64,000 bases of DNA from Diatrype stigma (lineage: Eukaryota; Ascomycota; Sordariomycetes; Xylariales; Diatrypaceae), in assembly GCA_022225965.2 (NCBI GenBank), contig JAKJXP020000107.1, positions 62,001-126,000 of the forward strand, written 5' to 3'. Below, one piece after another: positions 45,847-58,800 of this stretch. How positions within the stretch are numbered: the first letter of the stretch is position 1; each line of letters begins with the position of its first letter. The translations under genes were made by a program, and so were the position numbers. The notes under the pieces are model-generated. The model ran no database searches. It saw only the letters and a list, made by a program, of their open reading frames with translations, and was not told where the DNA came from.

Positions 45847-48800
45847 ATGGACGAAGAGGAGCGGGTACACGATGCCCTAGAGGGTCTATCCGTGAACAAT
45901 AACAACAACATAACCATCTCGCGACGGATCAAGGGGGAGAATACCGACAGCACTACCACGACCCCGAACCACAGTAGCAAGGACCTCAACTCACGAAGCC
46001 TAACTCTGTCGCCTGACAACAACAACAACAAGTCCCAGAGCAATAGCATCTCAACCCCTGAAGCGCCCTCTCGACCCAGGATGTCACGCAAAGCATCACA
46101 GAAGGTGGCACCTCGGCCCGCTCCTCTTTTTGCGGACCTCCCCGATGTCACGTCAGACGCGAAGGAGCATTTTGAGGTTATTGAGAATTGCATGTACGGA
46201 TCCAAGACTCTTGGTTCATCGAAACAAGACGCGTTAGACTGCGACTGCTCTGAAGAATGGCGTAGGTTCCCCGTGCACCTGTATATCTGTACCTGCTAGA
46301 CTGGCCAGTGAAAATTACGGGGTGCTAACGGGCTTGCTTTTTAGGAGATGGCACAAATCGTGCCTGTGCAGACGATTCCTGCATCAACCGAGCGACGAAG
46401 ATGGAATGCGTTGACCAGGACTGCAATTGTGGTGACGGTTGTCAAAACCAACGTTTCCAGAAAAAGCAGTATGCTAACGTGTCTGTCATCAAAACCGAGA
46501 AGAAAGGTTTTGGTCTACGGGCAAACATCAATCTCCACTCAGGCGACTTCATTTTTGAGTATATCGGAGAGGTCATCAACGAGCCGACCTTTCGACAGCG
46601 TATGATTAGATACGACCAAGAGGGCATCAAGCACTTCTATTTCATGTCCCTGACTAAAAATGAGTTCGTTGATGCTACTAAGAAGGGCAACCTTGGCCGG
46701 TTTTGCAACCATTCCTGTAATCCCAACTGTTACGTGGATAAGTGGGTGGTGGGCAACAAACTTCGTATGGGCATTTTTGCGGGGCGCGAGGTACAGGCAG
46801 GCGAAGAGCTGGTCTTCAACTACAATGTGGACAGATACGGAGCTGACCCCCAGCCGTGCTACTGCGGTGAAGTCAATTGCATTGGCTTCATCGGAGGCAA
46901 GACACAAACAGAGCGTGCTACCAAACTACCCGATGCAACTATTGAAGCCCTTGGTATCGACGATGGCGATGGTTGGGATACGGTGGTTGCCAAGAAACCC
47001 CGGAAAAAGAAGGTGGAAGAGGATGATGAGGAATACGTTAACAGCGTACAAGCCCGCGGCCTCGATGAACAGGGAGTCACCAAGGTCATGGCTGCACTCA
47101 TGCAGTGCAAGGAGAAATGGATCGCAGTGAAGCTGCTGGAACGTATTCAACGATGCGACGACGACCGCGTTCGTAGCCGAGTGGTGCAGATGCATGGCTA
47201 CCAAATCCTGAAAACAACGCTTGCCACCTTCATCGAGGACCACAACATAGTCCTCCAAATCCTCGACATCCTGTACCAATTCCCCCGCATAAGCAAGAAC
47301 AAGATAGTCGATTCCGAGATTGAATCAACTATCAAGCCACTAACCAAGTCAGAGCACCAAGATGTTGCCGAGGAGTCGGCACGGCTTTTGGAGGAATGGA
47401 GCAAGCTGGAGGTTGCATATCGAATTCCTCGCAAGAAGCACGACCCCAACGCGCAAGGAACGGCGAACAATTCATATGAAGAACGTCGTGGCAACCGATC
47501 TGAGGAGCCACTTATCAGAACTGTTGCCACCTTGCCAGACAATATCCCGAAGGGCCCTCGGAGCAATGTTCCTCAGCGCAACCCTAATTTCTTCAACCAC
47601 CAGCGATCGCGCCGACCCCACGCCTTCTCCAACCTTCCCCCGGGCTGGTTCACAGCAACCGACGCTCGCGGGTCGGTCTACTTCTATACCAAATCCGGCC
47701 AAACAACGTGGCAAAAGCCAAGTGCACCCGCGGCAGATCCCACCCCGGCGCAACCTACTGGTCCCTCCAAAGTGCAGCAGGAACAGAAGCAATTGCAGGA
47801 CATCATTGACTCGCTCACCAAACCAGATGCCATACCCCGGCGGTCGGCGTCCCAGACTCCACAGCAAGCCACCACACCCACGCAGGAGCCGAAAAGGGAA
47901 AAGTGGCGTTCCCTACCAATCGAGAAGCAGATGAAAATCTACGAGAACACGGTTTGCTTCCCAAAGCCCCCCTTGCTTCTGTCCTACGATATGGCTAACA
48001 AGTCACCAGCTTTTCCCTCATGTCAAGTATGTCATGGACAAATTTCGCCAACGACTCCCAAAGGATGACCTGAAAAAGTTCGCTAAGGATATCAACAAGA
48101 AGCTTGTTGCATCGGATTATAAGAACAACCGTGTAGACGACCCAACTACGATCTCCGAGAAGCAGGAAAAGAAGGTCAAGAAATATGTCAAGGACTTCTT
48201 CGAGCGCGCTGTTGAGAAATACAGCCAGCAGCAAAAGAAGGCAGCAGCAAGCTTGGCCACTAAGCATGAGCCCAGCGCACCTGCGATAGGTGCTACCCCT
48301 ATTCCAGACCTCTCCACGGAGAGTCCTAGCGCGAAAATAGATGAAGATATTGCGATGACGGACGACGAGGGCACAAACTCGACGCCTGCGAGTACCGACC
48401 GAAAGCGGAAGCGTGATGATGGCGCGGTTGGCTCTCCTGGACTGACGCCATCCGACACTCCGTTGATCAAGCGACTCAAGGATGAAGATGGCGATGCTCC
48501 TCCTAGTCCACCACCGCCACCCCCGCCTCCTCCTGAGAGCACAGTGACACCCGGTGCCGAGATCAGCGACCAGGAAGCCGCGCTGATGCATGAAAATGAT
48601 GAGGCGCAGCGTATAGCAGAGGCAGAGCGCCAGAAGCTACTCGAGCAAGAAGCTGAACTCGAGCGGGAGAACGAGCGTAACATGCTCGACTTCGAAAGGG
48701 AGCAGCAACAGAACAACCATGCTGTGAATGGTACCAAGGGCGTCGGTGTCGATGATGTGCTTGGTTCACAAGGAGATGGCCGAAGCAAGGAAGAAGCAAG

Positions 48801-48852
48801 TAACGCTCTGAAGCAAAACAACGCAAGGGGCCAGGAAGTCATGAGCCACTAA
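45847..48852 (+). CDS. SET2: Histone H3 lysine-36 methyltransferase Set2
   Basis: Set2 methylates H3K36 co-transcriptionally while bound to elongating RNA polymerase II. Exons are 45847-46261, 46345-47951 and 48010-48852, with introns of 83 and 58 bp (phases 1 and 0). The product is 954 residues. Domains in order: Asn/Ser/Thr-rich N terminus; AWS zinc-binding segment from CDCSEEWR (about 131) through [10 protein letters not shown] and CNCGDGC; SET domain with [26 protein letters not shown] (near 257-267) and GEELVFNYN; post-SET cysteines [14 protein letters not shown] (near 310-323). Then come a helical mid-region, a WW domain ([10 protein letters not shown] to TTWQKP, about 565-600) and the SRI domain that binds the phosphorylated polymerase tail ([17 protein letters not shown], about 675-760). 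The second intron lies exactly between the WW-linker and the SRI exon. The C terminus is acidic with polyproline and a coiled region. All parts are intact. Confidence 0.97.
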
Positions 48853-50725
48853 GGCTCTCTTTTCCAGTAATATTTACGCTACAGCACATGCCTGTCTGTG
48901 TTAGGGGTGAGCAGTTCTGACACGGCATCAGACGAATCACCGCCACCAGAGGAGAGACTATGGATTTGCATTCAACGGATTCCCTCCGGCGCGTGTCTAT
49001 AGACGGAGTACAAGATGCGCTTTGCAGGTGTCGCAATTTCATACCTTTGTATCCAACATATACATTATATCCTTGCATTCATGTACTAGAATCTCTTCTC
49101 GTCGACAGACTTCTCACGGACTTTCCAAGGCAAAAGGAGAGAGGTGTGGGGGGCGACTTTGACACAAATCGATTTAATAAGCCGCTATTGCGCAACTGTG
49201 GTTTTTCCTTATTTGATGCATTTTCAAACGGAGTTGGTGCATGGGACCCGGTTGGTCATTCGGATATGATGGTTCTCGTCGCATTTTGTGTTGACTTCAT
49301 TTTCCCTCCTTGTTTTCCCCCGCCCTCCCCTTGGGACCCTTAGCGCAAATTTCTCTTCTGATGGAAGGCAATGACGAAGAGAGAAAGCAAGCATCACTTG
49401 ATAAATCCAAGAAGGCCGGCTCATGGGGGAAGGGAAAGGAAGCAGGAGAAAAAGAAAGGAGTATGGCGTTTTGTGTTGCGCAGCAGCTCTCAGAATGGCT
49501 CTAGCCGGTCGTCGTCAGCCAGAGCTGGTTTGGCTTTGCCCACCTCGATAGGTCTCGCTCAAATACATTTGCATGCGTGGATGACACAAGCATGTCTCTG
49601 GCAAGGGGTTTTCGAAAAGGGGGTCGTAGTAACAACAACGGCATGCGAGCGAGACTGTGAGGGGGGAAAGGGGAAATCGGCAGATAACAAAAGCAAGGCA
49701 AGGCAAGGCGGCAAAAGTAGGCCAACATCTATTGTCAGGCACAGAGACCTGGCCTGGTCTAGTAATGGGAAACAGAAATTGTCGTCGGTATTTTTGCGCT
49801 AAATCCGTCTGCCCGCCTCTCTCTCCTACCCTCAGGCAGTCAATCCATGGTTTGTGATTGGCGATGCCGTGTGCTAAGCACTATTTGTCTACCATTGGGT
49901 TGGACAATTGGTCGTAATCTGCCGCTGCTGCTGCTGGTGGGCTTCATGTTGCCTCGGGTCGTGTATGTTGCATATATATAGGGGTATATATACGAGATCT
50001 CATGCTGCTGTATGACAATAGGGAAGCAAGGCCTGCTACATAGGTATGCAGTGCTATGAAGAAGCGGGTTTATCCTTTTATGTTTTCTCAGTTCGAGTTC
50101 GGGGAGTTGCGTATCTAAGGGGGTAGAAAGGACTTCATCCTGCTCCGCATTGTTGTTATGTACTTATGTATATATATGTGTATATTACTTGGTATAGGGG
50201 AAGATATAGAAACAACAATAGCTTCCGCAAGATCGGACGACGGTATTTGATTTATCTCTTCAGAAGCTGAATGCCATCTAACTATTTGACAACACTCATG
50301 CCTGACCCAGAACCCCCCCCCCCCCCCCCCTTCTTAGTTTAGATTTAAAGGTCATTTCCGCCACCCCTTGCTACGTCGAGTATCGCAAGTCCTTGCCAGC
50401 AATTTTTGGAAATCAACTCTTCCATTTCGGTCTCCTCCGGAGCACTTGTACAAAAAACACACATCATGATCACCACTTCAGTCAGGTACCTATCAGTTCT
50501 CATATCAACATCCATCTTCCTAACCCGGAAAACCCCTCCTCGATTAGATTAGTTCAATTAATCCCATCCCATCTCATCATCGTTATCCATTCGTTCAATT
50601 TATAATCCACATCCAAGCAAAATACGAAAGTATCCCGGCTTCCCTAGTCCGCTTTTCTTGATTCATGCTTTTCCCCCTTCCATTCCTGTTTCTCCTCTGC
50701 CCCAGTTCTCCCCCTCCACCGATCC
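48853..50725. other. Spacer between convergent genes, no gene seen
   Basis: This 1.9 kb between the 3' ends of SET2 and the GABA transaminase gene holds an 18-base C run (50313-50330), purine-rich tracts near 49370-49470 and TA-rich tracts near 49970-50190. No protein-like frame was found. Confidence 0.5.
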
Positions 50726-52421
50726 TCACCAAGTGGTAACGACCTTCTCGAGGGCCTCGAGCAGGATGTCGGCGTGGCTCTCCTCGAAGATGAGCATGGG
50801 CCGCAGGCGGACGGCGGACTGGCCGCTGCCGCCGATGTTGACGCCGAACTTCTTGGCCTTCTTGAGGAAGTCGTCGCGGCGGGGGTTGTCGAAGGCGATG
50901 AAGGTGCCCTGGCCCTTGCCGCGCAGGTTCTCGAACTGGCCCGGGTGCTTGGCGGCCAGGGCCTCGAGCTTGGCGAACAGGTAGTCGCCGACCTGGGCGG
51001 TGCGGCGCACGAGGTCGAGGCGCTCCGTCTCCCGCACGATGGCGCGGAACAGCAGCGCGCGCGCCGGGTCGCCCATCCACGTGTTGAACTGCCGGTACGG
51101 CTTGTTGGGCCGCAGCGCCGGGTCGCCGAAGTAGTACCCGGCCGTCTGCGCCTTCTTGCTGAACGTCACCATGTCCGGCGGCGACGGCAGGTCCCAGTGC
51201 TCGTGCGCCCAGAACCGGCCCGTCGCGCCCACGCCCGTCTGCACCTCGTCGACGATCAGCAGCACGCCGTGCTTCTGCGTCAGCGCGCGCAGGCCCCGGA
51301 AGAACGCCGGCGACGCGTGGTTGTCGCCGCCCTCGGACTGGATCGGCTCCACGACCACCGCGCAGGGCGGCACGTGGTACGACGTGATGAGGCGCTCGAC
51401 CTCGGCGAGCGAGTCGGCCTCGGCCCGCGCGTTCTCCTCGGCGTGCTGGTCGAGCGGGTACTTGAGCTGCGGGAAGGTGGCCTGCGGCCAGTCGAAGGCG
51501 GGGATGTCCAGCTTGTGGATCGGCTTGGAGCGCGTCGTGGAGAGCGAGCCGAAGAGGCGGCCGTGGAAGCCCGTCTTGAAGGAGAGGATGGAGAGCTGCT
51601 GCGCGGCGCCCGGTGCCTGGTTGTTCATTGACGACTCGAGCTCCTCCGCGGTGAACTCGACGGCGGGGCCGCCTCGGTCGCGCTGCCGCCGGTACATGAA
51701 GGCCGCCTTGTATGCCGTCTCGTTCGCGTCGGACCCGGCCATCGCGGTGAAGACCTGGTTCAGCCCCTTGGGTGCCACCTTGAGGATGCCCGTCTCGAGG
51801 ATCTCAGCCCAGTCGTGCGAGGGAAAGTTGCCAAGCGCCGGTCGGTTGACGAGCGCCGACGCCATCTCGGGACTCTGGGCCTCCTTGAGGAGGGCTGGGT
51901 TATTGTACCCAAGCGGGATGGACGCAATTTGGGCGTAACTAATAACACACACGCGCACGCGCACGCGCACACACAAGATCAGCCATCCCGGTTCTTCCAG
52001 AATTTTCCTCTGCTCTGCCCAGCCTTCAAGTACTAGCGTGGCCTGTCGAGGTTCATTCAGTTCAGGTAGGCAAAGCCACTCACACATCTAGCAGGGTGTT
52101 TCCGTCCGGGTCGACGATGTAGTTGCCGAAGCTCTTCGTATAGTCGGCAAGCATGTTGATGCTCCGCGTATCGAACACCTCGTTCAACTTGGTGATATTC
52201 GCCTGGGACTTGGGTCCCGGAATGTCGGTCTTCACTATCGGGGCATCGGGCTCGCCCTTGTAGTAGCTCGAGGCCATCCGAGCGCCGGACGTAGCAGCCG
52301 CTACCGCTTGCCTTGCTGGGCCTTGTGCGAAGGCTTGTCTGGCACTGGGCGAAGTTGCAAGACGCCTGACAGTGGCGGCAGATAGGGCCTGTGAGGCACC
52401 TCCATGGCGGAGGATAGCCAT
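50726..52421 (-). CDS. UGA1: Mitochondrial 4-aminobutyrate (GABA) aminotransferase
   Basis: A PLP-dependent class III aminotransferase that moves the amino group of GABA to 2-oxoglutarate, giving succinate semialdehyde and glutamate. This is the first step of the GABA shunt (UGA1 in yeast, gatA in Aspergillus). Exons are 52084-52421 and 50726-51938, with a 145-bp phase-2 intron containing a CG/CA-rich simple repeat. The product is 516 residues. The first 50 residues are Ala/Arg/Ser-rich without acidic residues, a typical mitochondrial presequence. The core includes YIVDPDGNTLLDV, GYNNPALL, AMAGSDANETAYKAAF (cofactor phosphate region), GFHGRLFGSLSTT, VEPIQSEGGDNHAS, LLIVDEVQTGVGATGRFW (PLP-nitrogen-binding Asp, D343) and VTFSKKAQTAGYYF, whose second Lys (about 375) is the Schiff-base lysine by analogy with the pig enzyme. 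The end RLRPMLIFEESHADILLEAL is complete. Third positions are very G/C-rich. Confidence 0.96.
51948..51976. repeat. CGCA/CA simple repeat inside the GABA transaminase intron
   Basis: Alternating purine-pyrimidine tract close to the acceptor end of the intron, which accounts for its greater length compared with other introns here. Confidence 0.75.
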
Positions 52422-54270
52422 TGTGCTTTCTATGCTGCTATCTTGCCTGGGAACTAGGTAGGATATGGGTATCGGTATCTAGGGTATAGGTAGGAAGAGA
52501 AACAGACGACAACCCGGGAACGCCTCAGGAAAGGAAAGCAGAAAGAAGTGATAGTGATGTGAACAAGTCAAGGTTTCCCCAGAGCGCCGGTCGACTGTAG
52601 AAGAGACTGCATATTATGTATGTACCTACGCTGCTAGGCTCCTCCAAGGGGCCCTGGGGGTGTAGCCCGAGGTGTTATAAGGTACCTGGGTATTTATTAG
52701 GTAACGTATAACACACCACGCCTCCGTTGTATGACAGAATGCCCCCCCTCAGTCCCTCCATCCGTCCCAAACCCGCGTTATCGCATCGCTTGGAGATACG
52801 TGACAGCGTGATAAGATAAGTAGCTACATACAGCCCACCGAACTACTGCTAGCCCAAGCTCCCCTGGCTCTTTGCGGGGTTCAGTCGCGGGCACTGATTG
52901 GGCCCCGCCGATAACCATGGCGCTAGGTACTTCCGTAACGTCAGCGATCTTCGGCCTCCCTCCAGTTGGTACGATGCCTATACGGTACGTAATCAACAAG
53001 TCCGTACCTACGTAGGCATGTATAATGTAAACTATGAAACTATATCCGGGTCGATTCAGCAGAGAAGTGAACACCAAGATGATGGACAGACAGCTGATTG
53101 GGTTCCTGATCCGGCCTGTTAGATATCTACAGCTAGCTAGGTAACGTTCTAGATTCTGTTTTGCTGCTCTCTGCTCTGCTGCGCTGCAACCCTGAGGCGA
53201 AAAGGAGCACACCCGTCCAACCCGTCCAACCCGTCCAACCCGGGAAAAGGGGACGCATCCAATTGCCCCGTTCAGAACGGTCAGTTGAACCCAGCAAGCA
53301 AGCAATTGGAGTCGCCCCGCTGCAAAGGTGACGGCTTCAGCGCTTTTCCCGCCCTCTCAATGTCCAGTCGTTACCTAATTGTCGATTATCATGTATTGTA
53401 GAATACGTAAGTGCCAATCCGGCCGGGTGAGTTGCTGAAGTACCTACCTACAGGTACCTGATTATATATAGCGGTAGCCCTTACCTGATTACCGGATCGG
53501 GAAGGTCCATGCGATAATGTCTCCACCCGCGGCCGGCTAACTGCCGGATCGCCGCCCGCCCACCGGATCGCCGCCGCCGAATTGTGAGATCGTGTCATGT
53601 CCCGGTGGATAGCCGCCTGACTACGCCGCGTGATTCCCGCCGACATCGCCCCTTGACCATTTCTGGTTGTCATACTATAACCCATATTCCTGACGATCGA
53701 GTGAATGTTTGTCAAGCTACTGCTGATTACTGACTGAGGTTTATACTTTATCCTCGGCTAGATATTCTCGTCGACCCTTTCTGTACTTTCTAGTAAGCTG
53801 ACTTGTTTTCAAACCTCCAACCGTTTGGCACGCCCCTTTCTCCATTGAATCGTTTCCCGCACTTGCAGCTCTTCTAGGAGGTGCCATTGAACCTGCATTC
53901 CTATCAGGGACTTCTCTTATGACCCCTCTCTTCTCATTAAAGAGTGCGCCGAGCTTGTCTTGAAGACGGAAAGCCATTGGAGCACTCCAGAAAACCTTCA
54001 ACTTCGAGCTCATCACATTCGAAGCTCATCTAGAAACGAAAGGGCCCGGGAAAGTTAAGTTTCACTGCGGGATTCTTGTTAACGTTGCGCCATGTGCTAT
54101 TGAGAATCTACAGAAGACAAAGACAACAGCATATACCAAGTCGGTCAGCAGCATGTTAAGTCCATAGAAGAACCGAGCTTTGCTAAAGGAATCTACGACC
54201 GGCTACTATGTTGTTAGCCAATACGCGCTTGGCTTCAAGCCCGTACGCTGCAAGGGATATGATTGGTAGT

Positions 54271-54271
<1 letters not shown>
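52422..54271. other. Spacer upstream of GABA transaminase, ends at an assembly defect
   Basis: Upstream DNA of the transaminase gene, about 1.85 kb, with no recognised gene. It contains three tandem CCCGTCCAA units (53212-53238) and TAGGTA-type motifs near 53100-53150 and 53440. A 91-codon minus-strand frame at 53741-54016 has no supporting features. Confidence 0.45.
53212..53238. repeat. CCCGTCCAA 9-mer repeat, 3 units
   Basis: Three perfect tandem copies in non-coding DNA. Confidence 0.85.
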
Positions 54272-54369
<98 letters not shown>

Positions 54370-54503
54370 GGGGGTGGTCCGGGTAGTCGGGATCGGGGGC
54401 AGAGGCCGGTCTGGAGGCGGGCCCGGGCTAGGAGGTAGCGTTCGAAGGAACCATTCTGGNNNNNNNNNTGTTTGGTTGTCAGCCCCCCCCCCCCCCCCCC
54501 CCC
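54272..54503. other. Poly-G tract, N gap and poly-C tract (assembly defect likely)
   Basis: A run of 97 G at 54272-54368 is followed by G-rich sequence, 9 N at 54460-54468, and 21 C at 54483-54503. Homopolymers of this length on both sides of a gap suggest a scaffold join or sequencing artefact, although a true G tract that stopped assembly is also possible. Contiguity across this interval should not be assumed. Confidence 0.85.
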
Positions 54504-54595
54504 TAGCTGAAGAAGCAAGGCGGTTGGTTTGGTTGCTCCTTACTCATTGTCTACATATATCGAGATACCCAGGCTCCCGGGACTCACCCTCTGTG

Positions 54596-55871
54596 ATGAA
54601 GCCCGATTTCATCTTCAACAATTCTGCGCGTCACGTCACTCAAGGATTGAGAGCGGCAGGTGTTGATTCGCAGAGGTAAGGGATGGCATTGCACCGCTTG
54701 CGTGGGATCGCTACGGTACGGCATATGCCGTGTCGCTAGGGCTATTGAACCACCTGAGTCGTGAGTCGTCAGTCGTCAGTCAGGGTGATGTCTTTTCTTA
54801 GGCCTCGCCTTGCCTCGTTCCTCCACCCTACAGGATCTCGTATCGCAATGTGTTCGGGAGTACGAGAGTCTCTCGGCGAACTGGTGTTCGCCTTTCACCG
54901 CATTGCACCAATTGGGCGTGGAGCAAACCTACTTCGTCTCTTGAGCGGCAGCCGCGAGGCATTCGCTGGGCAAACTTGATAATCAGCTCGAGTCTGCGAA
55001 GACTCTGCTCGCCAACGACAGGCATTGGTCTGAGAAATGGTTGATATTGTATCATATCAGAACGTTCAATCTGTGTTTTGCGCGTGAACAAAGTCTCATC
55101 GCGAGACTGGGAGAAACTTGGAGGGATGAGCTGTGTGGCGGGCGGGCTTGAAAAGATCAGCGTCGCATCAGTGGCCACTTTGAAAGCCATCGGGGATTCC
55201 CCATCACTGTCCATCAGCCCATCCGTCTATGCGGAGTTCGGTAGGACCATCTCCCCATATGCTACTGCTGGTCATCTGTCGTACGACGATGATAGATGCA
55301 ACACAACCTTAGTAGGAACGTGTCTCGACAACGACTGTCGGCAAACATTTTCCGATATGCACCGGGAGGCACAAATGGGCAATGGTACTGGGTGACCATT
55401 TCGCTGAATTATAGGCTCTGACTTTGGCCTCGCTCTATAGCGATTTTCTAACAAGACGATTATGAATCGTGCCATAGGTACGTCCTCCCAGAGGTAATTC
55501 TCAGATCTTGAAGATGCAATCGTTTGTTGAGATTGGAGGAAATCGGGATCTTCAAAGCCCTCGCGCCTCCGGACCTTCGAGAGCGTTCTGCTCATCCAGT
55601 AAGGTGGTATTGCATAGCTAACTTCTTGCAGGAGACATGAGGGAATCATGTTATGCTGCCGGGCATACTGACAGCTGAAATGAACTCGATAGTGCAGTTT
55701 GATGGGCGACAGCTACTTGGCAAAGCAGCCTTGTTTCATGTGAGGCTGTATGTTGTGCACTGAGACATTAATCACAACCCAGCCTATGAGAAGACGCTTT
55801 CCGACCACACCCATCCGGCTGCAGAAGGAGGACTGCTAACAGTGTTCGAATATATTCCACCATACGTATAA
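54596..55871 (+). pseudogene. Probable decayed multi-exon gene, unknown family
   Basis: Three stretches read like real protein but are interrupted. The frame from 54834 gives QDLVSQCVREYESLSANWC, stops at TGA 54942-54944, then resumes in the same frame with LGKLDNQLESAKTLLANDRH, WSEKWLILYHIRTFNLCFAR and EQSLIARLGETWRDE until TGA at 55149-55151. A shifted frame continues with SVASVATLKAIGDSPSLSIS to about 55395. A further frame at 55527-55871 gives IFKALAPPDLRERSAHPVRW and MLPGILTAEMNSIVQFDGRQ with TGA codons at 55638 and 55762. A short frame at about 54596-54675 ending in a GTAAGG donor-like site could be the first exon. I found no intron arrangement that removes the stops. The family is not recognised. 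Alternatively some stretches are chance, or assembly errors near the adjacent gap cause the breaks. Confidence 0.35.
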
Positions 55872-58800
55872 TGGCTCAAGCTGTGGCTTCAGTAAACTGG
55901 AGGCTGGGCGCGGATTAGCAGGTCCTTCCGGCCTGTCAGTTTGTGGCGTTCCTTAGGCAGACAGAGGGGATTGGCCCGTTGTCTCAGGTATAGTGCGTCA
56001 TGCCATTGACAATCGGGTTAACCCCGACAAGAACACCCTGGCCTTGAATATACGAACATATGCAGCCAGCTCTCAAGTACCTTCGCCGCATAGCCTTCTG
56101 GAGGGTTGGGGGTGGCTGTTCTCGGCCGTGAGTTAGGTATACAGTTGAAATACGACCGACTTATAGGCGTATAGCCAACCAGCTTGCTAGCATACGGAAT
56201 ATCGTCTGTCGTAGGCCAGCATCGTCTCGCCACCACCCTCATGTTGAACGACATTCTCTCTACGACGCCTGCATATTACCTTGCTGTCGCAATGGTCTGT
56301 AATGCGACCTTTTGCGGGGAGCAGTTGAAATCTTGGTTGCAAGGGAATTCCTCGTCTTGCTCTTCCGGCTTCGAATCGCCTATGTCCAAAACCAAAAGAT
56401 ATGCGCGGTACTTGAAGTGTTATTGTCCTAGTTAGTCCTAGGAAAAGCATTTGCTAATCACGGCCTTAGAATAGAACATGCTCACCAACGTGACGAGCGG
56501 CACATCGTAGCAGCAGGATGAGAGCCTAGGTGGTTATGAAGGGTTCCAGAAGGACGAGACGGCCCCATTGGTCTAAGGTTAGGGATATATTGGAATAGGA
56601 ACATCTTGCTGTGGCAATATGCTTCCTTCCGCTGCCTGGCTAGTCGAGGCGTCTATTCTCCCGCAAAGCATGGAAAGAAGAGAGGTACCCGGTACACTGG
56701 TACCTACGAAACAAGCATTGTTCCTTTTCCCTTTTTAGCTTGAGACAATGGACCGTGGCTGGCCAAGCAGTGGTAAGCACAGACCGTTTGGTTTCCAGCT
56801 TGAGGGTCGTTGGTACGCCTCGTCTCTCTATTCTTGTCATCCTTCGAGGGCTAAAGTTGCCGTCGCTTGTTGGCCAGTATCTTCTAGTTGACCATGTTGG
56901 CATTTAGCTCTCTAGTGGGGCGCAGCAATGTCGGTGAACAGTGAAGTTAGTCCTTCAGTTATTGTTCTGTTTATGAAACACGCTTCAGTAAACGAGTTGG
57001 ATATTCGTAACAACTTTAAGGTTGCCTGACTAGATACTCATAATAATTAATCCGGGAGTCCCGGAGCCCAGGAATTGGGTTGTTCTTTATTCCGGTCAAT
57101 TATATGCATGGTGCTATGAGCCTATGCCTATAATAGGTAGTATAAACGGCACTGGAGAACACTGTAATCGGCTGGATTGTTGTTAACTTCCTCCTAAGTA
57201 GGCAATCAACGCTCCGCTGACGACAACCGCTCGGAGCTTTTGTTAGCATTGAGTAACCCCGTCGCAGGAATGCATTCCGGAGCGCAGGGAAACCAAGCAA
57301 GCAACATCTCGGTTGCATGAACTACCCTTGTCTGGCATGCTTTTCTAGGCTCCTCTCTGACGCCAGAATCTAGCTTGTAAGCAGCGATGTCCCTTAACAA
57401 TTTCGCTCTGCTACTTCGTAGATAGTACTTCGTAAGCAGTAGTTACCAACTTGGAGCTCACCAAGAGGTACTGTAAAAGCAACGGCACGCAACAACACCG
57501 CAACAACACCTCGTTGGCCGTTCCTTTCACGTCCCACAAGGATATCCCCACGACATTCCTTGGTGTTTGGGGCGGCACCGATATTTCAAACTTACCATCT
57601 AGTATACTTCCATATATATCCAACGTTTTACTTAATCCATTGTGCTGCTGTAACACTGCGCTGCGACGATGGACAGATATCCTAAGCCCGTCTTGACTAA
57701 CCACTAGGTATTTTGCCATGCACGCACACGCAGATACTGTAGTTTGGAGCTTGAGGAATGCTGACGCATACGGCCCGCCTGTTGTAAATGGGATTTGCTT
57801 ACAAGAGTAGCATTGCCATTGTATGACGGGGATGCGGGTGGTTGGGTCCTTATAATCAAATGTATATAGACAACTCCTTGTAGGGACAACTCCTTGTAAA
57901 AAGTTGGCAGTCGTATAGAAAGATTAGATCGGCGAGGCTTTACTATAGGTATTTGTACGTAGCGAGTGATAAGATGAAGCCGGTCGCTCTGCCATTCTGT
58001 TGTCCGGGCACCTTTCAACTCCACCCTGCTAACTGACGAATTCCTTTCCCCTTGCCCCTTATTGTCGCTCATCGCCTATGACTTTCTTGTTTTGTTGACG
58101 GGCTTACTCGGTTGCTTATTTATACATAGTACGTGTTGTTGTTTACTTCGTACAAACCTTCTTGTATTGCACAAGCTTGTTGACAAATTCCTTTACCGCC
58201 TAGACTAGTTCTGGAAGAGACCACGACTTACCTACAGACAGCAGTCTCGGGTTCAACGGTAGTGGTCACTTTTTTGCGATTACGCCAATAGCGTTCTGTA
58301 TAGGGTGGGAAAGGTCTTGAACAGAAAGAATCCCGCCAATCAGTGTTTGTCTACAGCTTTGTTGTGCGCTCGTTTATTTAAACTAATCGTGTCACAGGAC
58401 GGGAAGGGAAGGAAAAGAAGCAGAGCAAGAGCGGATTATTAACAGCTGTGTACACCAACGGCCCGGAAGTTCGTCAATCAATTCCTCACCTTCAATCCGG
58501 TGCAATTGAGTCCAGCCTTGAAACGTGGCAGACGAAAAATTTTACGAACTGGAGCAGACGGGCAGGGGAGGAATCAGAGATTCAGTGCCTTTATCTCCAC
58601 TTCTGAGATCGATCTCACGGCATCATCGCCAATTGGCAATTCGCCTACGGTGCCTGCATATGTACATACCTAGGTACATACGTACGTGCCTACATAAAAC
58701 ATAGCACCTCGCAACTCCGTGCCTCCACATGCTGCACTAGAAGCTGCAGGTCAGTCAACCGACGGGTCCGACAGCCCTTCAGCCCAGCTAGAACCCTTCC

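Noticed and set aside
50774..51631. 285-codon plus-strand frame opposite the GABA transaminase
   Set aside because: Antisense shadow caused by G/C-ending codons; composition is Arg/Leu/Glu-rich with no recognisable motif.
54183..54679. Poly-Gly and poly-Pro open frames
   Set aside because: They are produced only by the 97-base G tract and the N gap, which are probably assembly artefacts.
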